Shown here: piece after piece, positions 1 through 8,774 of the stretch
Numbering within the stretch: the first letter of the stretch is position 1
Layout of the letters: every line of letters starts with the position of its first letter
Source of the DNA: Candidatus Poribacteria bacterium
GTDB lineage: Bacteria; Poribacteria; WGA-4E; WGA-3G
DNA length: 63,531 nt
Reading direction: 5' to 3'
Assembly (NCBI GenBank): GCA_012270795.1
Contig: JAAXHO010000253.1
Coordinates: 1-63,531, forward strand
Notes under the pieces: generated by a model
Seen by the model: the letters and a program-made list of their open reading frames with translations, nothing else
What the model was told of the DNA's origin: nothing
The model's database searches: none
Program-made: the position numbers and the translations under genes

Positions 1-1619
1 GCTGGGTCTAATATCTTGAGTTCGGATATTGTTTTGATAATAGCGTTTATTTCATTGTCATCAAACCAGATGCTTGCATCGTCAAACATCTTTGCATAGT
101 CAAACAGGTATCGCAGTCGTTCGTTGTAATATTCCGTATCGCCATCAGTCGGTTGGCATTTTTGCGATAGTGATGCGACTAACGCCTCCTCCACCATATA
201 GTCTACGATGGCGCGTGGCGTGTAGTAGGAGCCGGTCTGTTTTCGTGCTGTTTCGCCCGTTTCTGGGTTGATAGTGGCGAGTAGGTTCTCAAATGCCCTG
301 CCGAGTAGTTCGGGGTCGAGTGCGACTTCTTGGTCTATGGGTGTGTTTTCCTCAACGGTGAATTTGTAGTGTTCAAGTAGTGGGATGAGTCCTTGCTGTG
401 GATGAAAAAAGAGTTTGTTTGGGATGGATAATTTATGGTACTGATTATCAGAAAAGCAGTCTATTCTATAACCCTGTTCGCCTGTAGCCTTGAAACTATC
501 GAGGCAATCGAACAGTCCGCCGTTGATGAAGGGTGTTTGTGCGAAGCGTTTTAATAGTTTATGAGGGTCGCGCATCTGTGTTTTATAGCGATATACTGAG
601 GGATTACGATGATCGGCATTATTCGCTTTGCTAAATCGACGTTTGTCTATTTCGGTGTTGAGTGTAGCGAAAAAGAGGTTTTGTAGCACGGCGCGATAGT
701 AGGAGTCACCGTTATCAAAGTCATCCTCTGTCAATAGGTCTTTGATTTGTTCTTCGTTGAACAGGTCATCTGCTATCCATGCCTTTTCTTTTATGAACCA
801 GATAAAGAGCAGACGGGTGATGAGACGTATCACATGCTCCTCCGGTTTTATGACGCGGTTTTCGTCTGTGGGGAAGGTTGCTGTTTCTATTGCCCATTGA
901 TACCATTTGAATAGTTTTCTATAGAATTTTTTGTTGAGTTCTTCGGTATTGAGAATCTTTTCCCACTCATCGTGGAGCGTGTCAAAGTTTTTAACCTCTT
1001 GAGTCAGGATGAGATTGCGGAGGTATAGGTCATAGATTATTTCAATATGGGCGCGTATAGGTTTGTTAAGGTTTATATCCTTGATAAGTGTAACCTTTTC
1101 CAAAACCTGTTTTTTAGGATCACGTTTGTGATGTCTACGGTTGATGATTGCAAGGGAAAGATAATCACTATATCGGAACATTACCATTATTGAATATGGT
1201 GATTTTCTACAAATAAAACGGGTAATGTCTGCAAGCTGGGTGCGTGTAAAGGCATCACCATCAAGTTCAACAGCAACGAACATATAAGAGGTTCTGAGGT
1301 TTTCGTTTATGTCCGTGCTTTCAAATGAAAATTGCTTTTCGGGTGTTTGTTGCTGCTTTATCTCTTCATCTGTTATCTGCATGATGCGCCTGTAACTTTG
1401 CCATCTTTCAATACAGAGTTTCTTGGATGGGTTAGCAGTTTCAAGCGCAGATTCAAGGAGATTGTCGTATTTCTCATTATCGAACGCATCATTACTGATC
1501 CGCTTACTACGATAGCCGAGGATGTCTAAGAGATGTGTTGCAGCGTCTCTTATCGGTTGGTTATCAAATTCTTTTAGTGCATTCTCAATGTTCTGTTTAA
1601 TTGCTATTTCTGAATTCAT
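1..1619 (-). CDS. Eco57I-type adenine-specific DNA methyltransferase, N-terminal part (runs off window edge)
   Basis: An open frame runs without a stop from an ATG at 1619 to the window edge (539 codons). The visible part is the target-recognition/N-terminal region of a large N6-adenine methyltransferase. Near residue 455 it has the family stretch LGRAFENLLA, then ARKQTGSYYTPR, typical of Eco57I-like and type I HsdM-like enzymes. The last visible residues, KILDPA, are the start of SAM-binding motif I (DPACGSG), so the catalytic half lies outside the window. It follows the helicase gene by 19 bp on the same strand, which suggests one restriction or anti-phage operon. The frame and motifs are seen; the defence role is inferred. 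Confidence 0.85.
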   Translation of the reverse strand, partial: MNSEIAIKQNIENALKEFDNQPIRDAATHLLDILGYRSKRISNDAFDNEKYDNLLESALETANPSKKLCIERWQSYRRIMQITDEEIKQQQTPEKQFSFESTDINENLRTSYMFVAVELDGDAFTRTQLADITRFICRKSPYSIMVMFRYSDYLSLAIINRRHHKRDPKKQVLEKVTLIKDINLNKPIRAHIEIIYDLYLRNLILTQEVKNFDTLHDEWEKILNTEELNKKFYRKLFKWYQWAIETATFPTDENRVIKPEEHVIRLITRLLFIWFIKEKAWIADDLFNEEQIKDLLTEDDFDNGDSYYRAVLQNLFFATLNTEIDKRRFSKANNADHRNPSVYRYKTQMRDPHKLLKRFAQTPFINGGLFDCLDSFKATGEQGYRIDCFSDNQYHKLSIPNKLFFHPQQGLIPLLEHYKFTVEENTPIDQEVALDPELLGRAFENLLATINPETGETARKQTGSYYTPRAIVDYMVEEALVASLSQKCQPTDGDTEYYNERLRYLFDYAKMFDDASIWFDDNEINAIIKTISELKILDP

Positions 1620-1638
1620 ATAGGTATTGCCTTTCACT

Positions 1639-4600
1639 TTAGCGAGCGATCACGAGCCACGTAACCAACTCAAATTCAGTTTCCTCTGTAATCTGACTAT
1701 CGGCAGTGGGTAGGAGTGCATCAGGACTTGAATCCAGCTGATCATTGACCTTCCGAATATACTCTTTCTGAATTGACGCTAACGCAGCATCAGAAAATAT
1801 CTGATAGATTGTCATGTCGTTGCCATTGTCGGTATCTTCGTTGAACTTATCACAGAGAGCGGTATCAGATGTAGATTTTCCAACACAGAGCGCGCTGAGC
1901 CGTTCTAATATCCGTTTCGGATTGGTGAACCCGATAGAAACCGCTTCATTCTCGGTGACATAGACGAGATAATATGGATGTAATGGATTCAGTTTTTCGC
2001 CTTCTTTGTTGTCCTCTTCCGAAAAGACCTGCTTTAAACAGAAGATAACACCCGGCTTTATATCAACAAGTTTTCCATGCTGATCAATTGGTTCGGTTAC
2101 AGCATATAACCCCAAATCCGCTTGGCGTAACTCGTCTTCTCTGGTCTGTAAATAGTTGAGGAGTTGTGCGCGGAAATCGTCCAGTGTAAACTGATTGATA
2201 TTCAGTTGCTCATCCAGATCATCAAAGTCAAGGATATCGGTTTGCATACGTCGGAGTTGTTCGTCTCGGTGCGACCAGACGCGTTCCAAGTTCTCATCTC
2301 TATTTTCAGGTGTGAGCGGATTGTCATAGCCAGTAGCCGTCAGATTGACAAGTGCCATGCGTGCCTCAACCCGAACTTTCAGATTGATGTACTCGTCAAG
2401 TTCAGGTGTAGGCCAAAAGTTTACCATACGGATTGTTGTGTTCTTACTGCCGATTCGGTCAATTCGTCCGAAACGTTGAATAATCCGCACAGGATTCCAG
2501 TGTATATCGTAATTGATGAGATAATCACAATCTTGTAGGTTTTGCCCTTCAGAGATACAATCCGTTCCGATGAGGAGATCAATTTCTGGGATTTCTTCAT
2601 CTGTGTCATCAGTTGTGCGTTCTTTGGAGATAGGGGAGAAGTTCGTCAAAATCTCATTGAAATCAGCAGTGCCATTGGTCGTTTTATTTGCTGAACCTGT
2701 TACGACAGCACACTCAATGCCAAGTGTATCTTTTGCCCATTTATTGAGAATTTCATATAGATAATTGGCAGTATCAGCGAAAGCAGTAAAGACAAGGATT
2801 TTGCGGTTTAGTTTTCCTTCCACTTTGTTTGTCGGGTTTTGCACCTTATTGGATATAAGCTCCTTGAGTTGCTTTAATTTTGCATCTCTGTCGGGAGTAA
2901 TGTTTTCTGCAGCCCGTTGTAATCCTGTGAGTTGTTGTTTATCGTTCTGTAGGTCTTCCAACCACTTTTCAAGGTCGAGGTGTTCATACTGGTATATATC
3001 ATTTTCCGCATCTTCAAATCTATTCAGCAGGTCTTCATCTTCTCCATATTCTGCTTCTGCTTCTGCAAATGCAGTGTAATTGTCATCACTTTCAGTTTGT
3101 TCAAGTAAGAAACCTTCTATTTCAATTCTAAGTTCATTTATTTTTTCAATGGTGCGTTTTAATGTTGAATCGAAGGAATGCACACTACTCTCAAGCCGTT
3201 TGAGAAAGTTCACCTTCATCATACCGATAAGGTTACTCTCCCGATGCTGTAGTACTCTATCATCATAATGGTTCAGACAATCCGGTTTGATATAAAAGGA
3301 TGGGTTGAAAAGTGCAAGTTTATATCCATCAATCTGTGTGCTAATGTCTTGGAAACTGGGGAATATGCCATCCGTATCAATATCAGGATAGACAGGTACC
3401 GGTTTTTCTCTATCGGGGAACTTGATCTTTGCATCATCAGTCCCATGATAGAATTTAATGATATGTTCTCTGGATCGTGCGATGGTGAGTCTATCTAATA
3501 AATTGAAAAAATCAGCATTCAGGCTTTCAGCAAGACTATCCTGTCTCTGCGCTTGATTAGAAAGTTCACCGTTCTGTTCTGTCCATTTTTCAAACCGACT
3601 TTGAGCGTTTCTCAGTGTTTCTCTAACGCTATTTATACCAGTCCGTTGAAAAGCATTGTCATTGTCCTCTGTAATGAACCGTATCTGGTTTTCGAGGTCG
3701 GTCAGTTTATTGTTCACAGGTGTTGCAGATAGCATAAGCACCTGCGTTTGACACCCATTCTTGATAATCTCCTCCAATAGTTTGTTATATCGACTTCTTC
3801 GGATTAGGAGACCATCTTCATACTTGTCAGCGGGTCTGTTTCGGAAGTTATGAGATTCATCAATCACGACGAGGTCGAAATTTTCCCAATCAAAATCTGA
3901 TGTTCCTCTGTCTGTCAAGTCTGAGTGTGCACGGACGGTGTAACGAAAGTTATCTTTTCTTAACGGATTATTCTTTCTTTGATAGTTTAATGAATAAAGT
4001 GTCCAGTTCTGTTCTAACTTTTTGGGGCATAACACCAACACATTTGCACCTCGTATTTCAAAGTATTTTATGATGGCGAGTGCTTCAAAGGTTTTACCTA
4101 ACCCGACACTATCGGCAATAATACACCCGTTATATGCCTTGAGTTTTTTGATGCACGCCTGAACACCGTGTTTTTGAAATTCGTATAGTTTTTTCCAGAT
4201 TTCTGATAGCTGGAACTTCGGATTTTCTTGTGCGAAATCTGCATCCGTTGCATTTTCCAAGAAGTCTTCAAAGACATGGTACAAGGTCTTGAAATAGATG
4301 AATTCCGGATCTTTGTCTATATATATATTTTCAAGGTATCGTTTAACAGCTTCTTTGACATCTTGCACCTGATCCGATTCCCACAAGTTATCAAACCATG
4401 CTTTGAGGTCTGCACAGTCGCCTTTGCTGTCTACTTCAAGGTTGAGCTCAATATTGCTTGCTTTTTCATTCAATCCCAAACCGCGCACGGTAAAGTTGGA
4501 ACTGCCGAGGAGTGCGTCTTCACTCCCGTCCTTCTCAATATAATACATCTTGCCGTGTAAGAAATTGGATTTAGCGACCGACTTGATTTCTACCTTATCT

Positions 4601-4929
4601 TCAATCCAATCGTAACATGCTTTAGCAATCGCATTTTGGGGCAAATAATTCTTTAGTTCTAAACCTTCTTCTGTAAGACGAAAGACTTTGCTTTCGGTTT
4701 TGCTGGGATCCATACCTTGGATAAAACTCGGTTCGCCGAATAGAAATCGGAGTTCCTCAATGCCTGTAAGAGATTCTTTTAATGCGTGATATGCGTAAAT
4801 TGTAAAGTATGCAGAAACAATAGAGAGTGATGAATTGTCTTTAATTTTGTCTTTTAAAAAATCCCCAACGCTTTTCCCAAGGTAGTTGTCTCGGATACTG
4901 GAGTTAGAAAACGGTTTTTTACCTGACAT
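1639..4929 (-). CDS. PLD-nuclease/SNF2-like helicase fusion (defence-type)
   Basis: The product has 1096 residues. The N-terminal ~200 residues form a phospholipase-D-like domain with HGKMYYIE followed by GSSNF, an HKD motif with Glu where Asp is usual. A superfamily 2 helicase follows, with Walker A in ADSVGLGKTFEAL near residue 270, a DESH box in LVVIDESHNF, and motif VI in QRFGRIDRIGS near residue 870. An acidic insertion lies between the two helicase lobes. The start ATG has GAGG seven bases upstream. It is paired with the Eco57I-type methyltransferase downstream, as in DISARM-like or related restriction systems. DISARM normally encodes the PLD protein separately, so the exact class is uncertain. 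Confidence 0.9.
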   Translation of the reverse strand: MSGKKPFSNSSIRDNYLGKSVGDFLKDKIKDNSSLSIVSAYFTIYAYHALKESLTGIEELRFLFGEPSFIQGMDPSKTESKVFRLTEEGLELKNYLPQNAIAKACYDWIEDKVEIKSVAKSNFLHGKMYYIEKDGSEDALLGSSNFTVRGLGLNEKASNIELNLEVDSKGDCADLKAWFDNLWESDQVQDVKEAVKRYLENIYIDKDPEFIYFKTLYHVFEDFLENATDADFAQENPKFQLSEIWKKLYEFQKHGVQACIKKLKAYNGCIIADSVGLGKTFEALAIIKYFEIRGANVLVLCPKKLEQNWTLYSLNYQRKNNPLRKDNFRYTVRAHSDLTDRGTSDFDWENFDLVVIDESHNFRNRPADKYEDGLLIRRSRYNKLLEEIIKNGCQTQVLMLSATPVNNKLTDLENQIRFITEDNDNAFQRTGINSVRETLRNAQSRFEKWTEQNGELSNQAQRQDSLAESLNADFFNLLDRLTIARSREHIIKFYHGTDDAKIKFPDREKPVPVYPDIDTDGIFPSFQDISTQIDGYKLALFNPSFYIKPDCLNHYDDRVLQHRESNLIGMMKVNFLKRLESSVHSFDSTLKRTIEKINELRIEIEGFLLEQTESDDNYTAFAEAEAEYGEDEDLLNRFEDAENDIYQYEHLDLEKWLEDLQNDKQQLTGLQRAAENITPDRDAKLKQLKELISNKVQNPTNKVEGKLNRKILVFTAFADTANYLYEILNKWAKDTLGIECAVVTGSANKTTNGTADFNEILTNFSPISKERTTDDTDEEIPEIDLLIGTDCISEGQNLQDCDYLINYDIHWNPVRIIQRFGRIDRIGSKNTTIRMVNFWPTPELDEYINLKVRVEARMALVNLTATGYDNPLTPENRDENLERVWSHRDEQLRRMQTDILDFDDLDEQLNINQFTLDDFRAQLLNYLQTREDELRQADLGLYAVTEPIDQHGKLVDIKPGVIFCLKQVFSEEDNKEGEKLNPLHPYYLVYVTENEAVSIGFTNPKRILERLSALCVGKSTSDTALCDKFNEDTDNGNDMTIYQIFSDAALASIQKEYIRKVNDQLDSSPDALLPTADSQITEETEFELVTWLVIAR

Positions 4930-5003
4930 GTAGAAACCTCAATTTGTTATGTAACGTGGATTAGCTAAAAAGAAAGAGCGGCACGGAGACCCCGACAAAT
5001 CAT

Positions 5004-5123
5004 GCAGAATACCATACGGGGAATGCCTAAAGACGAATGCGCCAAATCAACGGTATGAATGCCTGTTGGCATTCCCCGTATGGCATTCGCCATGATTCAT
5101 ACCGTTGATTTGGCGTATTCTGC
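5004..5123. repeat. Cluster of interlocking palindromic repeats (AAATCAACGG family)
   Basis: This lies in the spacer upstream of the helicase. Three inverted-repeat pairs are present: 5004-5012 with 5115-5123, 5013-5027 with 5068-5082 (CATACGGGGAATGCC), and 5040-5060 with 5095-5115 (21 bp, perfect). The last two cross rather than nest. The unit CAACGGTATGAATGCC-N4-GGCATTCCCC recurs at 20.3, 59.3 and 60.8 kb, with a variant at 32.5 kb. Confidence 0.85.
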
Positions 5124-5195
5124 CAAGCGCATTTGGCGTTGATTTGGCACTACAATGAATGGTCCGAAGTTTGTGCCAAAAACTTTACACACCCT

Positions 5196-5519
5196 TTATT
5201 TTGAACTTATTGAATCTGTTTCCACTTTTATTTCCTCATCTTCAACGATAATGGGGTATGTTCTAATTCGTAAACGAGGATCAGTCAGACACTCGCCAGT
5301 TTCTGTGTTGTAGACATACCCGTGAACAGGACAGACAACTGAACCATTCCGAATTCGTCCGCGTCCGAGAGAACCCATTGCATGCGGACAAGTGTTGTCC
5401 ACAGCACAGAACTTTCCGTTTTCATTGAGAATTGCGATACGTCTTCCATTGACTGTATAGGACTTTCCGCGTCCTTCCTTAATATTAGAAGTTTTCGTGA
5501 CTGTGGTATATTCAGACAT
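5196..5519 (-). CDS. Rieske [2Fe-2S] ferredoxin-like protein
   Basis: This small 107-residue protein is a stand-alone Rieske domain, as in the NirD-like and dioxygenase-ferredoxin families. Ligands are visible as CPHAMG near residue 45 and CPVHGY near residue 64, a Cys-X-His and Cys-X2-His pair. No membrane span or signal peptide is seen, so it is probably a cytoplasmic electron carrier. The ATG follows AAAGGAG and begins four bases after the ABC permease stop, so it is the last gene of the operon running from about 10.6 kb. Its oxygenase or reductase partner is not in the window. Confidence 0.9.
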   Translation of the reverse strand: MSEYTTVTKTSNIKEGRGKSYTVNGRRIAILNENGKFCAVDNTCPHAMGSLGRGRIRNGSVVCPVHGYVYNTETGECLTDPRLRIRTYPIIVEDEEIKVETDSISSK

Positions 5520-5523
5520 AGTG

Positions 5524-7227
5524 TTACTCCTTTACGCTTCCAAGCGTAATTCCTTGAACGAATTCCCGTTGCATTGCTAAGAACAGAATGACAATTGGCA
5601 GAAGCGATAACAGTGTGCCTGCCATTAACATCCCGTAATCCTGCCGATAGATACCGATAAGATTTGCCAAACCGATGGGTAACGTATATTTCGCTTCATC
5701 TCGTAAAACTATGAGGGGCCATAGATAACCGTTCCAAGAACTCAAAAAGGTATAGATAGTCAATGCCCCGAGGGCTGGTTTAATAATAGGTAGAACTATA
5801 CGATAGTAGATCCCAAATTCAGAACATCCGTCAATCCGTGCAGCATCAAGCAGCTCCGATGGAATCGTAACAATAAATTGTCGCATGAGAAATACACCAA
5901 ACGCTCCCACTGAAAACGGGAAGATGATCGCATTGTAACTATTAAGCCATCCGATATCATACATCAAACCAAAGAGAGGCACAAGCAATACCTGAAAGGG
6001 AACCATCATAGAGGCAAGCATGATTCCGAATAGAATCGTCTTTCCACGAAATTGATATTTTGCAAATGCGTATCCTGCCAGTGAACAGAAGAACAGAGCC
6101 AGTAGAGTTGAAGCAGTTGCGATAAAGACACTATTGATAAAATAACGATTAAAAGGCACTGCTTGCCATAGCTTACGATAGTTTGAAGTAAGTTTATTCC
6201 ATACAATCGATAGATATGGTGGACGGTGTATAGTTAATGTTAGCACTAACTTATTTTCTTGGTCTGGTGGTGGGACTATACTCTTTGTCAAGTCCTGTTT
6301 TGAAACCAATTGTTGCATAGTAATTTGTGATGCTTCTAACTCACCTGGAATGCCATGTAGTCGCCACATTGTATCCTTCTCTATAGCCGTATCTAAAACA
6401 TAAGGAAATTCCGGTTGATATGTTGTGTCATTCGTTGATACAGATAAAGAGAGATGATGATATGATGCATCACCGCGAACTGGTAGGACAATGCTTCTGA
6501 TCCTATATATTGGAATGGATGACTGGACCGTTACTGTCAAGTTGATTTGATTACTGTCTTGAAAATTGTAGGATAGACCTGCAATAGTAGACGTATCGGT
6601 GTTATCTTGTATTGGGGTAATTGTTGCTGAGTCAGACACCCATTTTACGGATTCTATTTGTCCGCTGTTGAAATCCATGTCTTCAATTTCTATAGTTCCA
6701 ATTGTGACCTGTTTATATATGTTCTTCCATACTGTTTCAATCGTTTCAGGAATAATAGCATTTTCAACTGTTTGAATTATGATCTCTGTTGGTTTGTTCC
6801 ACACTTCAGTTGGTAGTGTTGCAATGTGTTGTTGCCAAACACCTTGTGTCATTTCTGTTTGAAATTCGTTTGTCAGAACTGTAGTTACTAAATGTGGTTT
6901 TGATGAGATGTGTTCTTGCACCTTATTCCAAATCGCACTTTTTAATTCAGCTTGAATCGTATCCCATACATCTTTATTAATTAATGTTGGTTTTTTTATA
7001 TCTGGATATTGGTCAGTCAGGACATAAGGTGATGATGTGATACGTGGTGGTAATTTTGGAAACCATTTAATTGGAACAGCAAATACCTCATTTGCTGTTT
7101 TGAATGAGGAACTAATTAGCCATAGCAGTGGAACCATTGTACAGAATGCTGCAGCAAGAAGAAGTGGATACCCAATGCTAATGGCGATTTTTCTTTGAAT
7201 TTTTTTGTGTTTATTGTTTCGGTCCAT
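5524..7227 (-). CDS. Carbohydrate-type ABC transporter permease with a ~300-residue extracytoplasmic insertion
   Basis: This is a MalG-type inner-membrane permease of 567 residues, where the family is usually about 280. The first membrane span is at residues ~15-40. A long polar, probably beta-rich insert covers ~45-350. The normal permease core resumes at VPFNRYFINSVF (~362), with five further spans. The EAA loop that contacts the ATPase is seen at DAARIDGCSEFGIYY near residue 460. The start overlaps the MoxR gene by 17 bp, so translational coupling is likely. No second permease, binding protein or ATPase lies nearby. The fold of the insert and the substrate are unknown. Confidence 0.88.
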   Translation of the reverse strand: MDRNNKHKKIQRKIAISIGYPLLLAAAFCTMVPLLWLISSSFKTANEVFAVPIKWFPKLPPRITSSPYVLTDQYPDIKKPTLINKDVWDTIQAELKSAIWNKVQEHISSKPHLVTTVLTNEFQTEMTQGVWQQHIATLPTEVWNKPTEIIIQTVENAIIPETIETVWKNIYKQVTIGTIEIEDMDFNSGQIESVKWVSDSATITPIQDNTDTSTIAGLSYNFQDSNQINLTVTVQSSIPIYRIRSIVLPVRGDASYHHLSLSVSTNDTTYQPEFPYVLDTAIEKDTMWRLHGIPGELEASQITMQQLVSKQDLTKSIVPPPDQENKLVLTLTIHRPPYLSIVWNKLTSNYRKLWQAVPFNRYFINSVFIATASTLLALFFCSLAGYAFAKYQFRGKTILFGIMLASMMVPFQVLLVPLFGLMYDIGWLNSYNAIIFPFSVGAFGVFLMRQFIVTIPSELLDAARIDGCSEFGIYYRIVLPIIKPALGALTIYTFLSSWNGYLWPLIVLRDEAKYTLPIGLANLIGIYRQDYGMLMAGTLLSLLPIVILFLAMQREFVQGITLGSVKE

Positions 7228-8104
7228 CTGTTTTCGTATCTAACTCATCATGTTCCACTGTGTAGGCGCGTTCCAAATCATCTTGGTATTTGAAAACACA
7301 GCCCAAAGTTTCAGTAATAGTGTCTGGATCTAATTGTGCTTTCCCGAGTGCTAAAATTGCTAAACCCCAATCTAATGTTTCAGCGATACCAGGTTTCTTA
7401 TAAAAATCCCCTTCTCGCCACAGCTGCATCATCTGGCACAATTGCTGTGCAAGGTTTTCATTGATCTGGGGTAACTTTGTTTGTATGATTGCTAATTCTT
7501 TTTCTACTGTTGGATAATCAATCCATTGATAGAGACAACGTCTTTTGAGTGCTTCGTGAACTTCACGTGTTCGGTTTGAGGTAAGTATAACATAAGGAAT
7601 TTGTTTTGCTCGGATAGTACCAATTTCGGGTATGGTAATTTGAAAATCAGACAAAATCTCAAGCAAAAATGCTTCAAATTCGCTATCACTTCGATCAATC
7701 TCATCTATCAACAGGACGGGTGGGGCATTTCCATCCTCTTGAATTGCTTCAAGGAGAGGTCTTTTGAGTAGAAATTTCTCACTAAATAGGTCTGATCCTA
7801 TTTCCTCTTTATTGCGTCCTTGTGCTTCATCAATCCGCAGTTGCAGTATTTGCCGAGAGTAATTCCATTCATATAGTGCGCTATGGACATCTAATCCTTC
7901 ATAGCACTGTAATCGGATCAATTTTGCGTTTGTTGCATCAGCAAGTACTTTAGCGACCTCTGTTTTTCCGACCCCTGGTTCACCTTCTAAAAAGATAGGT
8001 TTTTTTAGGTGGTGTGCAAGATAAAGTGTTGTTGCTAAACCTTTATCTGCAATGTATCCTTGTTCTTCACATGTGGATTGGACTGTTTCTATTGATTCAA
8101 ACAT
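7211..8104 (-). CDS. MoxR-family AAA+ ATPase (CoxD-like)
   Basis: This cytoplasmic AAA+ chaperone-type ATPase has 297 residues. Walker A is GEPGVGKT near residue 40, Walker B is LLIDEIDRSD near residue 126, sensor 1 is ILTSNRTRE, and an arginine-rich ALKRRCLYQW stretch follows. MoxR proteins remodel or insert cofactors into partner enzymes, often with a VWA protein. The CoxD branch serves aerobic CO dehydrogenase-type molybdoenzymes. The preceding MocA-like gene fits that theme, but no molybdoenzyme subunit or VWA partner is in this operon. The gene overlaps the permease start by 17 bp. Confidence 0.9.
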   Translation of the reverse strand: MFESIETVQSTCEEQGYIADKGLATTLYLAHHLKKPIFLEGEPGVGKTEVAKVLADATNAKLIRLQCYEGLDVHSALYEWNYSRQILQLRIDEAQGRNKEEIGSDLFSEKFLLKRPLLEAIQEDGNAPPVLLIDEIDRSDSEFEAFLLEILSDFQITIPEIGTIRAKQIPYVILTSNRTREVHEALKRRCLYQWIDYPTVEKELAIIQTKLPQINENLAQQLCQMMQLWREGDFYKKPGIAETLDWGLAILALGKAQLDPDTITETLGCVFKYQDDLERAYTVEHDELDTKTDGPKQ

Positions 8105-8138
8105 AGCGTTAAGAGTAGGTAATCAGATATCCCTATAT

Positions 8139-8771
8139 TTACTTGACTTCTTTGATGGCATTCTCGTAATCTTCCTTGTAATCAATGTCGCGTAGGACAG
8201 CATCAGTGTCTACATTCACATAGTAAATATCGTCACTGTAGGAAGCATACAGATCTCGGACTCCACCACTTTGAGTACTTAATGCTAAAATCTTCTCTGC
8301 GTATTTTTTATGGAAGATGACTGGATGCCCGCGACGATTATTATAACTTGGAAGTACGATTCCTTTATTTGTTCCTGCATAAGCATCAATCACTCTGTTT
8401 ATAAGTTCATGTGTAACAAACGGTTGGTCAACGAGCATGAGTGAAAATGCATCTCTATTAGATTCGTTCTTTGCGTTCACAAGGTTTAAAGAGCGGATCC
8501 CCTTTTGTGCTGAGGTTAACATGCCATCTCGGTAATCTGGATTGAAAACGAGCTTGACTGGACGTTGACCTAATACCTGCTTGATTTGGTCGGCACAATG
8601 TCCAACCACTACAACAACTTGAATGAATTTAGCGTTAAGCATGTTGTCAACCACTGTCTCAACGATTGTGCTTTCACCAAAAGGGAGTAGCTGCTTCGGT
8701 TCCTCCATTCGTGTGGAAAGTCCTGCAGCAAGTAGAATACCATGGATATCGGGTACGGATGTATCTGTCAT
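8139..8771 (-). CDS. MocA-like molybdenum cofactor nucleotidyltransferase
   Basis: The protein has 210 residues with the nucleotidyltransferase signature ILLAAGLSTRM...KQLLPFG at residues 11-29. LVDQPF (~112-117), the usual metal-binding aspartate region, and GHPVIF (~146) are also present. Members of this family transfer CMP or GMP to molybdopterin, usually to mature xanthine or CO dehydrogenases. It starts three bases after the YdjY-acylphosphatase gene and precedes the MoxR gene by 34 bp, so it is cotranscribed. A sugar-nucleotidyltransferase role is less likely given the short GLSTRM-type motif and the MoxR neighbour. Confidence 0.87.
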   Translation of the reverse strand: MTDTSVPDIHGILLAAGLSTRMEEPKQLLPFGESTIVETVVDNMLNAKFIQVVVVVGHCADQIKQVLGQRPVKLVFNPDYRDGMLTSAQKGIRSLNLVNAKNESNRDAFSLMLVDQPFVTHELINRVIDAYAGTNKGIVLPSYNNRRGHPVIFHKKYAEKILALSTQSGGVRDLYASYSDDIYYVNVDTDAVLRDIDYKEDYENAIKEVK

Positions 8772-8774
8772 CTC

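Noticed and set aside
2164-3498. Several plus-strand ORFs opposite the helicase
   Set aside because: They lie wholly antisense to a gene with clear helicase motifs and show no domain pattern.
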